DNA of 28,833 nt from positions 1-28,833 of IMG/VR virus record IMGVR_UViG_3300009703_003450; one strand, written 5' to 3'. The DNA comes from a virus. How positions within the stretch are numbered: the first letter of the stretch is position 1; every line of letters starts with the position of its first letter. Position numbers and translations under genes: made by a program. The notes beneath the pieces are model-generated. The model was not told the DNA's origin. It saw only the letters and a list, made by a program, of their open reading frames with translations, and ran no database searches. Of the stretch, positions 6,658 to 16,400 are shown piece after piece.

Positions 6658-8448
6658 ATGGAATATTATATAACAAACACCACACAAATGGATGAAGCTT
6701 TATCCTACTTAAAAACTCTTTCTGTAGTAGGCCTTGATACTGAAACAACAGGATTAGATTTTTTAGTCGATAAAGTACTACTAATACAAGTTGGGGACCA
6801 AACAAACCAGTATGTTTTTGATGTATATCAATTAGGGTCAGATATTTATCCACTACTAGAGTGGCTTAAATCTGACGAGATAGTTAAAATTTTACATAAT
6901 GCTAAATTTGACTACTCCTTTATTAAAACAAATTTTGATATAGAATTAAAAAATATAAAGTGTACTATGATTGCCAACCAGCTTCTTACTCAAGGATTAA
7001 AACTAAGCAGTAGCTTGAAGGCTGTCTTAGATAAGTATTTAGGAGTGAACATGGATAAAGGGGAGCAAGCGTCTTTTATAAATATGGTTATGGGGCAATC
7101 TTTTACTAATGACCAGATTAAGTATGCTGCATTAGACGTCCTTCACCTCATACCTTTATATAAAAAGATGCAGAAACTTCTAGTTGAGCGGGACATGGAA
7201 GTTCTTTCTAAACTAGAGTATGAAACTGTTAGAGTGACGGCGGACTTAGAAATTAATGGCATTTATATTGACAAGAAGGCCTGGCTAAATTTAAAAAGCC
7301 TTGCTGAGGATAGAATGAAAAAAGCTAAGGCAAAGCTTGATGAGTTTTTTAAACCTCATTGTGGGGTAGACTTGTTTGGCAGTGCTAACATTAATTATAA
7401 TTCTCCAAAACAATTACAGCCTGTCCTGTCTACTATATGTAATACATATATAGAGTCGACTAGCGAATTTAATCTTAAGAGAATTAAACATCCCGTTATA
7501 GATGCTTTATTGCTGTATAGGGAAGCGTTTAAAAAGATGTCTACTTATGGAGCGGAATTTGTCGAAAAGTATGTGTCAAAGGTGGATAACCGAATACACT
7601 CCCAGTTTAAACAGCTCGGGGCTGATTCGGGAAGATACGCAAGTAAGAATCCTAATATGACTAATATACCTAGTGAGGCAGAATACAGGGCAGCGTTTAC
7701 AGTGCAGAGCCCTGAATATAAATTAATTGCCGCAGATTTTTCAGGACAAGAGCTACGACTCCTGGCACATCTAAGCCAAGAGCCTCAGTTTATACATGCT
7801 TTAAGCGAGAATATGGATTTACACTCATACTCAGCTAGTCTTATTTTTGGAATAGATTATAAGGATTTCTTCGACGAAGAAGGTAACGTAAAAGCTGATA
7901 TGAAAAAGAAGTATAGAAACCCTGCGAAGTCTTTAACATTTGGGCTTATATATGGTATAGGGCCTTATAAACTAGCAGCAAACCTAAATATTAGTACTGA
8001 TGAAGCTAAGACTTTGATGGTAAAATACTTTAGGACATTCCCTAGAATTAAAAAGACTCTGGACCAGTTAGTACAGTATGCTAAGAAGAATAAGTATGCA
8101 TACTCTCCTTTAGATAAAAGGAGACGTGACTTATCAACTTTTGATTGGGATAATAACCGACAAGTAGCACATGCTTTAAACATATCTAAAAACCTCCCTT
8201 TTCAGGGAGCTGGAGCTAGTACTACTAAGCTAGCTTTATGTCGAATTAAAAAACGGATAGAGGACAGCAATTATGATGCTAAGCTAGTAAACGTAATTCA
8301 TGATGAGGTTTTAGTGGAAGTACACAAAACAGAGGCTGAAGAAGTAGCTAAGATGGTTGAACTTGAAATGGTAAAAGCGTTTAATTACTTCGCACCTTCA
8401 GTTCCTATGGAAGTTGAAGCCGCTATAGGGGATTACTGGATACATTAA
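6658..8448 (+). CDS. polA: Family A DNA polymerase with 3'-5' exonuclease domain, 596 aa
   Basis: The replicative polymerase of the phage. The N-terminal third is a DnaQ-like proofreading domain: D27-T-E29-T-T-G, then I-L-H-N-A-K-F-D-Y, then the distal Y-A-A-L-D. The polymerase domain has motif A (A-A-D360-F-S-G-Q-E-L-R), the O-helix motif B (K-S-L-T-F-G-L-I-Y-G-I-G) and motif C (V-I-H548-D549-E550). The O-helix residue matching E. coli Phe762 is Phe, as in the E. coli enzyme. There is no 5'-3' exonuclease domain, as in T7-like polymerases. The ATG follows GTAGGAGACTT, seven bases after the sigma factor stop. All four Trp codons are TGG and the stop is TAA. Confidence 0.95.
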   Translation: MEYYITNTTQMDEALSYLKTLSVVGLDTETTGLDFLVDKVLLIQVGDQTNQYVFDVYQLGSDIYPLLEWLKSDEIVKILHNAKFDYSFIKTNFDIELKNIKCTMIANQLLTQGLKLSSSLKAVLDKYLGVNMDKGEQASFINMVMGQSFTNDQIKYAALDVLHLIPLYKKMQKLLVERDMEVLSKLEYETVRVTADLEINGIYIDKKAWLNLKSLAEDRMKKAKAKLDEFFKPHCGVDLFGSANINYNSPKQLQPVLSTICNTYIESTSEFNLKRIKHPVIDALLLYREAFKKMSTYGAEFVEKYVSKVDNRIHSQFKQLGADSGRYASKNPNMTNIPSEAEYRAAFTVQSPEYKLIAADFSGQELRLLAHLSQEPQFIHALSENMDLHSYSASLIFGIDYKDFFDEEGNVKADMKKKYRNPAKSLTFGLIYGIGPYKLAANLNISTDEAKTLMVKYFRTFPRIKKTLDQLVQYAKKNKYAYSPLDKRRRDLSTFDWDNNRQVAHALNISKNLPFQGAGASTTKLALCRIKKRIEDSNYDAKLVNVIHDEVLVEVHKTEAEEVAKMVELEMVKAFNYFAPSVPMEVEAAIGDYWIH

Positions 8449-8462
8449 ATAAGAGGGTCGAA

Positions 8463-8990
8463 ATGATTATAGGAATTTCAGGTAAGATTGGGTCAGGTAA
8501 AGATGTTCTGGGTCAGTACTTACGTGTTAAATTTAATTATAAAATAGTTAAATTTGCTGATAAAATAAAAGAGGTGTCTGCACTATTAACAGGTACTGAT
8601 ATTAGTATGCATGCAACCCAACAAGGGAAGCAGACAGTATTAGGTCAGTGGGGTATGACGGTTAGAGAGTTCCAACAAAGGCTTGGAACTGAAGCCATGC
8701 GTAATGGCCTGCATAAAGACTGCTGGGTAATCTCTACCCTTGCAAATTACAAACCCTGCAGTAAGTGGGCCATTACTGATGTACGCTTTAAAAACGAAGC
8801 GAACGCGATACTAAAAGAGGGTGGTAGGCTTATACGAATTTTAAGGCCAAACAACCCTTTTCCACAATCAAATCACCAGTCAGAAACCGATTTAGATGAG
8901 TTTAAATTTACAGACACAATTGTAAATGATGGAAACTTTGATATGCTGTATCAAAATTTCCACGAAATACTAAAAAAGGGCAACTACTAA
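8463..8990 (+). CDS. Deoxynucleoside monophosphate kinase (T4 gp1-like), 175 aa
   Basis: A P-loop kinase that phosphorylates dNMPs for DNA synthesis. The Walker A motif is at residues 7-14 (G-K-I-G-S-G-K-D). Further family marks are a central helix with R-E-F-Q-Q-R-L-G-T-E, the strand I-T-D-V-R-F-K-N-E-A, and L-I-R-I-L-R after it. These match the phage dNMP kinase family that includes T4 gene 1. It is the last plus-strand gene; its TAA stop lies in the loop of the bidirectional terminator. With the reductase and polymerase it forms the DNA-precursor and replication set. GAGGG precedes the ATG. Confidence 0.85.
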   Translation: MIIGISGKIGSGKDVLGQYLRVKFNYKIVKFADKIKEVSALLTGTDISMHATQQGKQTVLGQWGMTVREFQQRLGTEAMRNGLHKDCWVISTLANYKPCSKWAITDVRFKNEANAILKEGGRLIRILRPNNPFPQSNHQSETDLDEFKFTDTIVNDGNFDMLYQNFHEILKKGNY

Positions 8991-9005
8991 GCTGCCCTTT
9001 TTTTT
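8972..9005. terminator. Bidirectional terminator between convergent early and late blocks
   Basis: An 11-bp perfect stem (AAAAAAGGGCA at 8972-8982 with TGCCCTTTTTT at 8993-9003) closes a 10-nt loop. It has a T run on the plus strand and a matching run on the minus strand, so it can stop the kinase transcript and the tail tube transcript that meet here. Confidence 0.9.
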
Positions 9006-9052
9006 ACATTAAAAATGCTATTAAGTGATGATACCTCTTATATTTAAGGTCC

Positions 9053-9700
9053 TTAAACGGGTCCTACATTTAAAGGTACCATACCACTTGCTCTAATTCC
9101 CACATTCTCTAGAAGAACTGTTTGCTGCCCTGCTAATGAAAACGAATGCGTTTGGAAATAACAATTTTCTAAGTAAAATCCCCCATAAGGATCGTTCTCC
9201 ATATCATGTAATACGAAGCCTATCCCTAAAGGTTTATTAAAAAACTTAGATGCTAAATTAATGAAAAAGTCACCGTCGGTATCCGGGGTATTACTATAGG
9301 GCAGAGCTGGTTTCTGGGTATCCGGAACATCTGTCCCGGACGAATCAAACCCAGTGTACGCTAGGCCAGCAGTTTTCATCTCCACTGACATTGCTTTCAT
9401 TAATGAGGGGCCATCAAAGAGCACTCTCGATATTCCGCACTGAATTATTGTTCTTCCTGGAATAAAGAAAGGCATTCTTGATCCAATTTCAAACAATTGC
9501 TGCATTTGCTTGTTTTGACTAACTTGTGCATTTTGCACTAACCCTATAGGAACAAGACTAGTACTGTCACTGTACTCTGCTGGGCCTGCAACTAGGACAA
9601 CTGACTCAGAAGAAAGAAAGTCTCCTGCTACAGTATCTCGATCTTGTACGTGGCCATCAGCAAAGTCCCAATCTAAAAAGGGTGTTAAATTTGTTGACAT
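9053..9700 (-). CDS. Tail tube protein (putative), 215 aa
   Basis: Probably the inner tail tube subunit of the contractile tail. It directly follows the sheath gene, is the last gene of the late operon and has a length in the normal range for tube proteins. The sequence is rich in beta strands and glycine with few charges, and includes I-Q-C-G-I-S-R-V-L-F-D-G-P-S. The ATG at 9700 is preceded by TAGGAGGAAACTATT, a strong ribosome binding site, as expected for an abundant protein. No in-frame TGA is used; its one Trp is TGG. Assignment rests on position, size and character more than on a motif; a paralogous sheath-associated protein is the alternative. Confidence 0.7.
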   Translation of the reverse strand: MSTNLTPFLDWDFADGHVQDRDTVAGDFLSSESVVLVAGPAEYSDSTSLVPIGLVQNAQVSQNKQMQQLFEIGSRMPFFIPGRTIIQCGISRVLFDGPSLMKAMSVEMKTAGLAYTGFDSSGTDVPDTQKPALPYSNTPDTDGDFFINLASKFFNKPLGIGFVLHDMENDPYGGFYLENCYFQTHSFSLAGQQTVLLENVGIRASGMVPLNVGPV

Positions 9701-9715
9701 AATAGTTTCCTCCTA

Positions 9716-11350
9716 TTAAAATACTAAGGTTATTTTGATGTAATTCACTGGATATTTCACCAATACATTAATTTCCACTTGCAACGTATCTGGTGAAATA
9801 GAATCCTGTTTCACTGATGCAACTTGAAAGTCATTTAAGACTCCTTCTCTAACTAGGTACATTCCCACGCCTACTAAAACTGTATTAGCTAGCTTTAGGA
9901 AAGCCGGTGAAATAACATTTTTACCTATATAAGGCGCCATTGCTTTTCTCACAAATTTAGCAGTATAGTCTAGTGCGGTTGTTACACTTAATTCCCGTTT
10001 GGCAATGCTTGTAACATCTGTACTCATCTGGTGTCTTGAAACTATAGGAGCCGCAGGAGATGACTGTGTCATAATATATGTTCCTCCCTCAGCTAAAGTG
10101 TTTAAAGCTGATTCAGAATAGTAATCTTGCGATCCTAATGTTTGTTTAATCCCGTTAATAGCTACATTTGTTAAAGGCTGCTCAGGTGCTTTACCTATGA
10201 CTGCTCCCGCATTAGCGGCGCAGAAGTAAAAACCTGGAACAGGTGCTAGGACAGTTACTTGTCCAGAAGCGCCTCCCCATCCACCAGCAACTAAGTCTGC
10301 AAACACCGTATCTGTAATATACTCCCCAGCTCTATAAGTCTTTGTGCCTACTACTACGTCGGCCGCAAACTTACACTGGTTTCCTACAGAGTCGAAAACT
10401 GTAGTGTGTGCTGTCAAACTGCTTTTAATCCATGAAGACTTAATAGTTGATATGTGTCTAGACTCTTCAACATACGCGGAGTCAGGATGTACATTAAATG
10501 TACGTTTCTTACCTATAAGTGCATTTGCATCTCGCATTGCTCCTGCGTCAATTAGCCTTTCTGAGCTAGTTTGAGACCACCTAGATCCCCCACCAGAAAA
10601 AGACTGTTCTGGATTTAAAAAGAGAATTCGCTCTTTTTTCATCTCAGGCTCTGATTGCGACGTACAATGTGTTCTATAATCCCCGTCTGTAAGCTTGTGA
10701 GACATAGGAGCAATCACATAAGTATCTACTGTTTCCAATACATCTAATGCGTTGCCGTATGCTGTTGCATCTGACGTGCCGCTTACGGCAATAACGTCTA
10801 CTGACGCTCCAGCATTTCCCATAGCTAACGAAGCTCCAAAAGCTAATGGATTAAAGCTGTAAGGCTCCCCAACCCCATCCTGTATGTCCGTAAGACTAGA
10901 ATAGGTTAAATGATTAAAGGAGTTATCTTCCCGTTTTGCCAGAAATCCTACTTTTATAATAGCCGAGTTACCGTGACCTGCAGTAGATAAAACATTCGCA
11001 TTGATTGTTAATCCTGAAGTTGAGACATTTGACACATCATCTGCACCCAATCGCACAGTTGTTCCTGCCCCGCTTCCAGCAGTCACTACAAGGTCTATAA
11101 CCCATAAGCCTGCGTCTGGAAGTTCATTATAGGCAGCATTAACTGTCGAATATGTGATGCTCTTCACAACATTCGTATAAGTTGTCGGATATTCTGAGTT
11201 TCTTAACGGATCGCTGGCATCGTCCCATGACGGGTCTTGCCACCAATAACCCCTTCCTACTATAGTAGCTGATAATTCGGGAGAATTAAGAATAGGTGTT
11301 GCTGTTCTTTGTACTTGTTTTACCTCAACACCTGGTTTTACGTAAGGCAT
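9716..11350 (-). CDS. Contractile tail sheath protein, 544 aa
   Basis: The outer sheath of a myovirus tail, which contracts to drive the tube into the host. The start M-P-Y-V-K-P-G-V-E-V is typical of sheath proteins. The C-terminal part fits the conserved domain that links subunits: L-D-Y-T-A-K-F-V, then V-L-V-G-V-G-M-Y-L-V-R-E-G-V, then V-E-I-N-V-L-V-K-Y-P-V-N-Y-I. Variable domains in the middle would be surface exposed. The ATG at 11350 is preceded by TGGAGGAATAAAAG. All seven Trp codons are TGG, in contrast with the fibre genes upstream. The stop is TAA, with the tube gene starting 16 bases on. Confidence 0.88.
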   Translation of the reverse strand: MPYVKPGVEVKQVQRTATPILNSPELSATIVGRGYWWQDPSWDDASDPLRNSEYPTTYTNVVKSITYSTVNAAYNELPDAGLWVIDLVVTAGSGAGTTVRLGADDVSNVSTSGLTINANVLSTAGHGNSAIIKVGFLAKREDNSFNHLTYSSLTDIQDGVGEPYSFNPLAFGASLAMGNAGASVDVIAVSGTSDATAYGNALDVLETVDTYVIAPMSHKLTDGDYRTHCTSQSEPEMKKERILFLNPEQSFSGGGSRWSQTSSERLIDAGAMRDANALIGKKRTFNVHPDSAYVEESRHISTIKSSWIKSSLTAHTTVFDSVGNQCKFAADVVVGTKTYRAGEYITDTVFADLVAGGWGGASGQVTVLAPVPGFYFCAANAGAVIGKAPEQPLTNVAINGIKQTLGSQDYYSESALNTLAEGGTYIMTQSSPAAPIVSRHQMSTDVTSIAKRELSVTTALDYTAKFVRKAMAPYIGKNVISPAFLKLANTVLVGVGMYLVREGVLNDFQVASVKQDSISPDTLQVEINVLVKYPVNYIKITLVF

Positions 11351-11390
11351 CTTTTATTCCTCCACTTACTTGTTTTGTTTATACTCGAGT

Positions 11391-12293
11391 TTAATAATTG
11401 GCTTCTTCGCCATTATTACGTTTCTTTTTAGAGCCTGTCAAAAACATGCTAGCCATTCCGACCGGTGCGCCGACTAGCCAAGGCAGTCCCTCTTTTACAC
11501 CATACCCTACTCTCTTAGCAAGGCCTGGTTTCTTTTGTTGTCCAACATTGGTACCTGTTTCTTTAGGAGGCCCTGTGAGCATGCCTGTCGCCGCCATGCC
11601 TGGCGCCGTAAATGCAGCTGCCGCAGGTCTAACGATAGCTCGTTTTTTTACTAATCCGGTACCGCGATTAGTTGTAGCTACCACCTTCCTATCAAAGCTT
11701 TTAAAGTTTTTTAAAAATCCTCCACCTTTAACTGTAGTCTGTCCTTTTTTAAGCGCGACTTCTTTATACTGAGATGCTCTTAATTGTTTTTTACTGACAT
11801 CTACCAAATTTTTACCAAATTGTTTTGTACCACTTATAAATCCTTTCCCTTGAACACCCTTACCCATAGCCATTAAGTTTTGTGCTGTATTGCCTATTGA
11901 TGTCCTTATACCCCTAGCCAGGGTGCCGCCTTCAGCTCCCACTCTTTGCATTTTCTTAATATTTATTTTACCGCTCTTTAATGTGGCCTTACTTAACTGG
12001 CTGCCAGGGCCTGCAAAGCTACTAAAGTATTTTAAACCTTGCCCTTTTTTTACAGCAGCAACCCCTCCCTGAGCCCACTTATGCGTATTAGTGGCTTTGA
12101 ATGCATTTGAAAACCCTTTATTCTTTACTGACTTTCCAAAAGAAACGAGTTTTTTAGGCGCTTTACTTACAATTTTTTTTAAAATAGGCAACGCTGCTTT
12201 TCCGAGCGCTGACCAAAAAGCTTGTTTTTCTAGCTCATCTAAAAAAGCTTGCTGCATAATAAAATCCTTCTCTGCTTGTGATAATTTAATCAT
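11391..12293 (-). CDS. Very basic Lys/Gly/Ala-rich virion protein of unknown function, 300 aa
   Basis: No family is recognised. The protein is strongly basic, with many Lys, Gly, Ala and Thr and few acidic residues except near the ends. It opens with a short acidic helix (S-Q-A-E-K-D-F-I-M-Q-Q). Long stretches look low in complexity. The basic charge could suit DNA packaging, internal head contents or RNA/DNA contact, but this is only inference. I chose the ATG at 12293, which overlaps the upstream stop as TAATG, rather than the GTG at 12308, which has its GGAG too close. It lies between a probable tail-completion gene and the sheath gene. Confidence 0.72.
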   Translation of the reverse strand: MIKLSQAEKDFIMQQAFLDELEKQAFWSALGKAALPILKKIVSKAPKKLVSFGKSVKNKGFSNAFKATNTHKWAQGGVAAVKKGQGLKYFSSFAGPGSQLSKATLKSGKINIKKMQRVGAEGGTLARGIRTSIGNTAQNLMAMGKGVQGKGFISGTKQFGKNLVDVSKKQLRASQYKEVALKKGQTTVKGGGFLKNFKSFDRKVVATTNRGTGLVKKRAIVRPAAAAFTAPGMAATGMLTGPPKETGTNVGQQKKPGLAKRVGYGVKEGLPWLVGAPVGMASMFLTGSKKKRNNGEEANY

Positions 12294-13213
12294 TAAACTT
12301 GTAACCACTCTCCGCTTATAGTTTCTTCTCCACCATCTAATTCATTATCTGTTAAAGTCAGTGCTTCTATATTAGGTCCCGAAACAAAAAGATTTTCCAT
12401 AATTTTATAATAACCGTATATGCTTCCTGAGCTAGGTAAAGTAAATATTGCTGTAGCGCCGTCACCAGTTCCTAAGTCCGCTAACTCTACAATACTACTA
12501 TCTATAGCATCAGCATAAGTAACTTGTAAGGCTGTTCCTTCATCTGGTATCGTTGCAAACTGTATTTGAGTCCCGTTGGTAATAACTGAGAAGTCAATGC
12601 CTTCTAAAACTTCAGCACCATTTATATACACATTACAATTATTAAGTCTCTCACTTCGCTGTATATCTCGTTTAGTCAGAAAACTTATGTTGAGCTGAAC
12701 AGCAGATACTTCAATTTCAGAAGTGGCTCTTACAGTACTCTCTTCTCCAAAAGTAAGAGAAGTAATTTGATTAATTCCTTTATTTTTTAATTCTTGTCCA
12801 TAGGCAGTAAAAGCTATAAATAATAAATTAGCTATTTCCTCAGCCTGAACCCCGTTCTTAGATAGAACATTCAATGATACAGATCCCCTAAGTAAATCTG
12901 AGAAACTTTTATTTTTGCTAGTGTCTCCGCTAGGGATTTGAGACCCTAAAAAACTATTAGTTCCGTAAATACTTGATGCGCTTCCTTGCTGCCCCCTTAT
13001 AGAGTAAGTTCACCCAAAACCCCCTCTATTTAAAATAACAGAAGGCCGTCTTGTAACAACACCTACATCTATTGAATTTTTGTCTGCTACAAGTAACTTA
13101 GTAGTCTGTATATCCTTCGTTCATTTATACTTTGTATTTTCAGAAAAAAATTGCTGTACAAAACTTAAAAAAATATATTTTATGTCTAAGCTTATATTTC
13201 CAGTGCCTGCCAC
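12293..13213 (-). CDS. Virion protein near sheath, possible tail completion or terminator protein, 306 aa, two recoded TGA (Trp) codons
   Basis: With the standard code this gene is broken; reading TGA as Trp gives one 306-aa protein. The TGA codons are at 13121-13123 (Trp31, in K-Y-K-W-T-K-D) and 13010-13012 (Trp68, in G-F-G-W-T-Y-S-I-R-G). The start is GTG at 13213, overlapping the upstream TAG stop as TAGTG, with AAGGAG 11 bases before. An ATT at 13219 has better spacing but would be a very rare start. The N-terminal half contains a V-T-R-R-P-S-V-I-L-N-R-G-G segment; the C-terminal half is beta-rich with an N-V-Y-I-N-G-A-E-V-L-E-G module. Position next to the sheath suggests a tail terminator or baseplate role; this is weak. 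Confidence 0.72.
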
Positions 13214-13413
13214 TAAAATGGTATCTCCTTAAATAGAACCTTTTTTAATGGTTTGAGCTTTTCTTTAAATAAACTCGCAACGGACGTTGTTAATTGTATG
13301 TTTTCTGTAAGGGGTACTTTAGCACTTTTTCTAATAGATGCCTTTGCTTCCCTAATTATATACTGATCAACCATAAATTTATCCACATCGCTATCTTCTC
13401 GAACTAATTTCAT
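13213..13413 (-). CDS. Small basic hypothetical protein, first gene of the sheath/tube operon, 66 aa
   Basis: A short charged protein with an acidic N-terminal part (V-R-E-D-S-D-V-D-K-F) and a lysine-rich C-terminal part (K-E-K-L-K-P-L-K-K-V-L-F-K). No family is recognised and no membrane segment is present. It is supported as a gene by its promoter just upstream and by its TAG stop overlapping the next start (TAGTG). The ATG lies only five bases after the promoter -10 box, and there is no Shine-Dalgarno, so its mRNA may be leaderless. A regulatory leader peptide or a small virion protein are both possible. Confidence 0.6.
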   Translation of the reverse strand: MKLVREDSDVDKFMVDQYIIREAKASIRKSAKVPLTENIQLTTSVASLFKEKLKPLKKVLFKEIPF

Positions 13414-13418
13414 GTTTA

Positions 13419-13447
13419 AATATAAACGGTGTCCACAATATAGTCAA
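13419..13447 (-). promoter_or_regulatory. Late promoter upstream of the sheath/tube operon (TTGACT, 17-nt spacer, TATATT)
   Basis: On the minus strand TTGACT (13447-13442) is followed by a 17-nt spacer and TATATT (13424-13419). The ATG of the 66-aa gene begins five bases later. The promoter lies in the 41-base gap after the 1137-aa fibre gene stop. Its layout matches the promoter at 27760-27788 almost exactly. Confidence 0.8.
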
Positions 13448-13454
13448 GTTTTAT

Positions 13455-16400
13455 TTAGTTAACTGACCTAGAGGTTTCATATACTTTGCCACCGTAAGAT
13501 ACTAATGTTATAGTAGATCCATATGTCAAAGTCATATCAAGCCCTTTATAAAGGTGCACATTATTGGTAGTAGAGTCTTGAAGCAATATGGTTGCGCTAG
13601 GGGCGGTTCTTATGTTTAATATGGTTATTTGTTGTCCGTCAGCTACATAATTAGCGAAGGCTGTTACTGTAGACGACGCCGTGGTCGCCCCTTTAAATAC
13701 AAAGAAATTACCAAGCCTTCCATCTACAGATACGTTTCCAGTTGATGTTACTTCAACTGGAGTATTTAAAAATCGCTTGTTTGCAGTTATTGATAGGGCA
13801 CCGCCAGAGTCTCCTAGGTCTAGCATGCTTGTGCTATTCACAGTCATATTAATTGCATCAGTTCCTGCACGTGTATCTATAAAAGTGGTGTTTGCGGGGT
13901 TTTGGGCTCTTCCAACGGTATCCCATTCAAACTCTGAAAGAGTTGAATTATATCCTAAAAAACTTCCCTGAGAGTAATTATTGCTAATAGTGATATTAGA
14001 AGCCCCTATGGTATCTACAACAAGTGTTCCAGGAGATCCCTGTACACCTGGTTCAATAGTTAATGTGCTCTGATCTACGTTTACACCTAATCCACCTGCG
14101 GTAGAGGTTAAGGCAGAGCCTTCTCTGTTTTTTACCTGCAAGCCATCTTGAACTACTTCTAAATTTTGATGGTTGGTTGAGGCTACATTAACTTTTAACT
14201 TGCCAGAGGCGCTGTCAGTCATTATAGAAGTCCCGTCTGCATCAACTTTTAATTGCCAATCGTTAATCGAATCTTGGGCTAATCCAGCCCCAGCTAAACT
14301 TCCTATAACTTCTCATTCCATGTTCCCTAAATCATTAATAATTAGCATGCTATTGTCTGTTCCTTTGGGTAGTATACCAGCCGCAGAAAGGCCTGATCCT
14401 ACTACTAAGTCTCCTGCTGCTGTTCATATATCATCTGTCGAAACATCTCCAGATCCTCCAGATCCTCCAGATCCCCATGTATACCCGTCTGCATTATCAT
14501 TTACTTGTAGAGTTTGTCCGGACGCTCCTATGTCTACCGCAACAAAAGATCTTCCTAAATTTGGCCCTCTCATTAAAAGAGCTGCATCATGTCCATCATC
14601 TGCACCTTGCCAATCATTAAGGCTTGGTTGGACTTCGGCTTTCTTTGTAACAATTAGTCCAAGCTTATTAATTTCTGATGACTCCATATCCAATATCTCA
14701 GATTGACCTAAGTCATTTACATTGTTAAATAATCCATAGTAGCCAGAGCCAAAATTCGAGTCTTGTACTGTTAAACTAGGCGAAAATTGGCTAAAATTAC
14801 CTGCAGGATTTGCATCTAAATATTTAAATGTTACATCAAATCATTGTGGGGTGTAAGCAAGTGCAGGATCAGTTGACCATGTAACGCCGCTCCCAACTAA
14901 ATCTGCATCAGGTAAAGGCCCAGATGCCCCTCCAGCTGCATTATTCGAAGAATCTCTAGTATAAGCACTGCAATCCACAGATACCAAACCTGCCCCCTCT
15001 TCAAATCTATAGTAAGCTAATAATCCCTCTTCTGGTGTAATGACTGATCCATCTAATGATGGGTTTTGGAAATTAGAGGGTACTCCATGGTTCCACGCTT
15101 TAAAAACATCTGCTTTATTAAAGTAATAATCAAAAAATGAGACTTCGTCAATTTTTAATGTTCCCTGAGCAGCTGGCGGTACGGGGGGAAATCTAAACCT
15201 TAAGTTAGGCCCACTAATCGATGCATTAGATGTGTCGTCATTCCAAGCAGTATCAGAGCCGCTCGCTCTATGAATTACATTGTAAGTTCTATAAGATCCA
15301 GCATCCTGCAATAGATCCGTAACTTCGAAAATTTGAACCGATGAAGCATTTGAGCTGCCCCCACACGCATATATAAAAACGGGGTAATCAGGCCTACTAA
15401 CATACGTTTCAAATGTATCTAATGCGTTAGAAAAACTAGCTCCTGTATAGTCATTCTCATCAATTTTTATCTGAGTATTTTGATAAGGATTAGTATCATA
15501 CAATGAAAACTCTCTATCTCCGGGATTACTTATAGTTTGGTCAAATTTCATTTGTATTGTTAGGGCTTCTAATGTATTGACCTCAGCTAAATCGCTAGGC
15601 GGGCTAGTGCTTCCGATATCTTCATTATATTTGGCTTTTCACTTATCACCAACATAATAGTCTCATGTATGAGGATCATCTGAACCAGTGGCTTGTGCTG
15701 AATAGGTTTCTGCCATACTTAAATAAAAAGGCACAACCCCTATTTTAAAATAAGCACTGGACTGTATTGGACTAAAATACTTAACTTGAAACCATCCAAA
15801 TTTAGTTGTATCACTATCTTTTGTTACTTTAAGGTATACATCAGATCCTGCGTCGAACTCAGCCTTTAAAGCCTCGTAATCAGGCTGTCTGCTTGAGCCA
15901 GTATTGTCAATTTTATTAGGATAAAAGGCGGCATTTAGGAGACTTCCTCCTTCATCGTCATAGTTTTGAGTCCTTAAATCTCTTCAATAAAAAGTATTGC
16001 CCCCGCTATTTCATGAAGACGCATTACCTGTAGTGTTACCAGCCCATCCCCAAAAAACTGTGTTATAATCATTAAGATTGCTGTTATCGACAGGGGTACT
16101 ATCTGTCGTTCGTCGCTTATACGTAAAAGAGTATTCAGGAGATTCTATCAAGGGTGGCGGAGTAAATTTTCCAATAATAATATCTTGGTTAACATTCATT
16201 TCGTATTTTTTAATAACATCAGATTCGACATTAACATTTTCTAATTGATTGTTCTGAAGAACGTTATCAACATATACCGATCCACCAAATAATGAGGCAG
16301 GTATAGTAATTACAGCATGATGCCAAGCATCGTCGTTATAAGCGGTATTGGAGACAGGTTGCCAATCACTTCCATTAAATTTTACATTAAAAATGCCATT

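Noticed and set aside
13499-13530. Another promoter-like TTGACA on the minus strand
   Set aside because: It lies inside the fibre coding region and the nearest TATAAC is only 11 bases away, so the spacing is wrong.
14173-14706. Plus-strand 177-aa open frame
   Set aside because: It lies opposite the recoded fibre gene, is Pro/Ser-rich in an unnatural way and has no ribosome binding site; it is a shadow frame.
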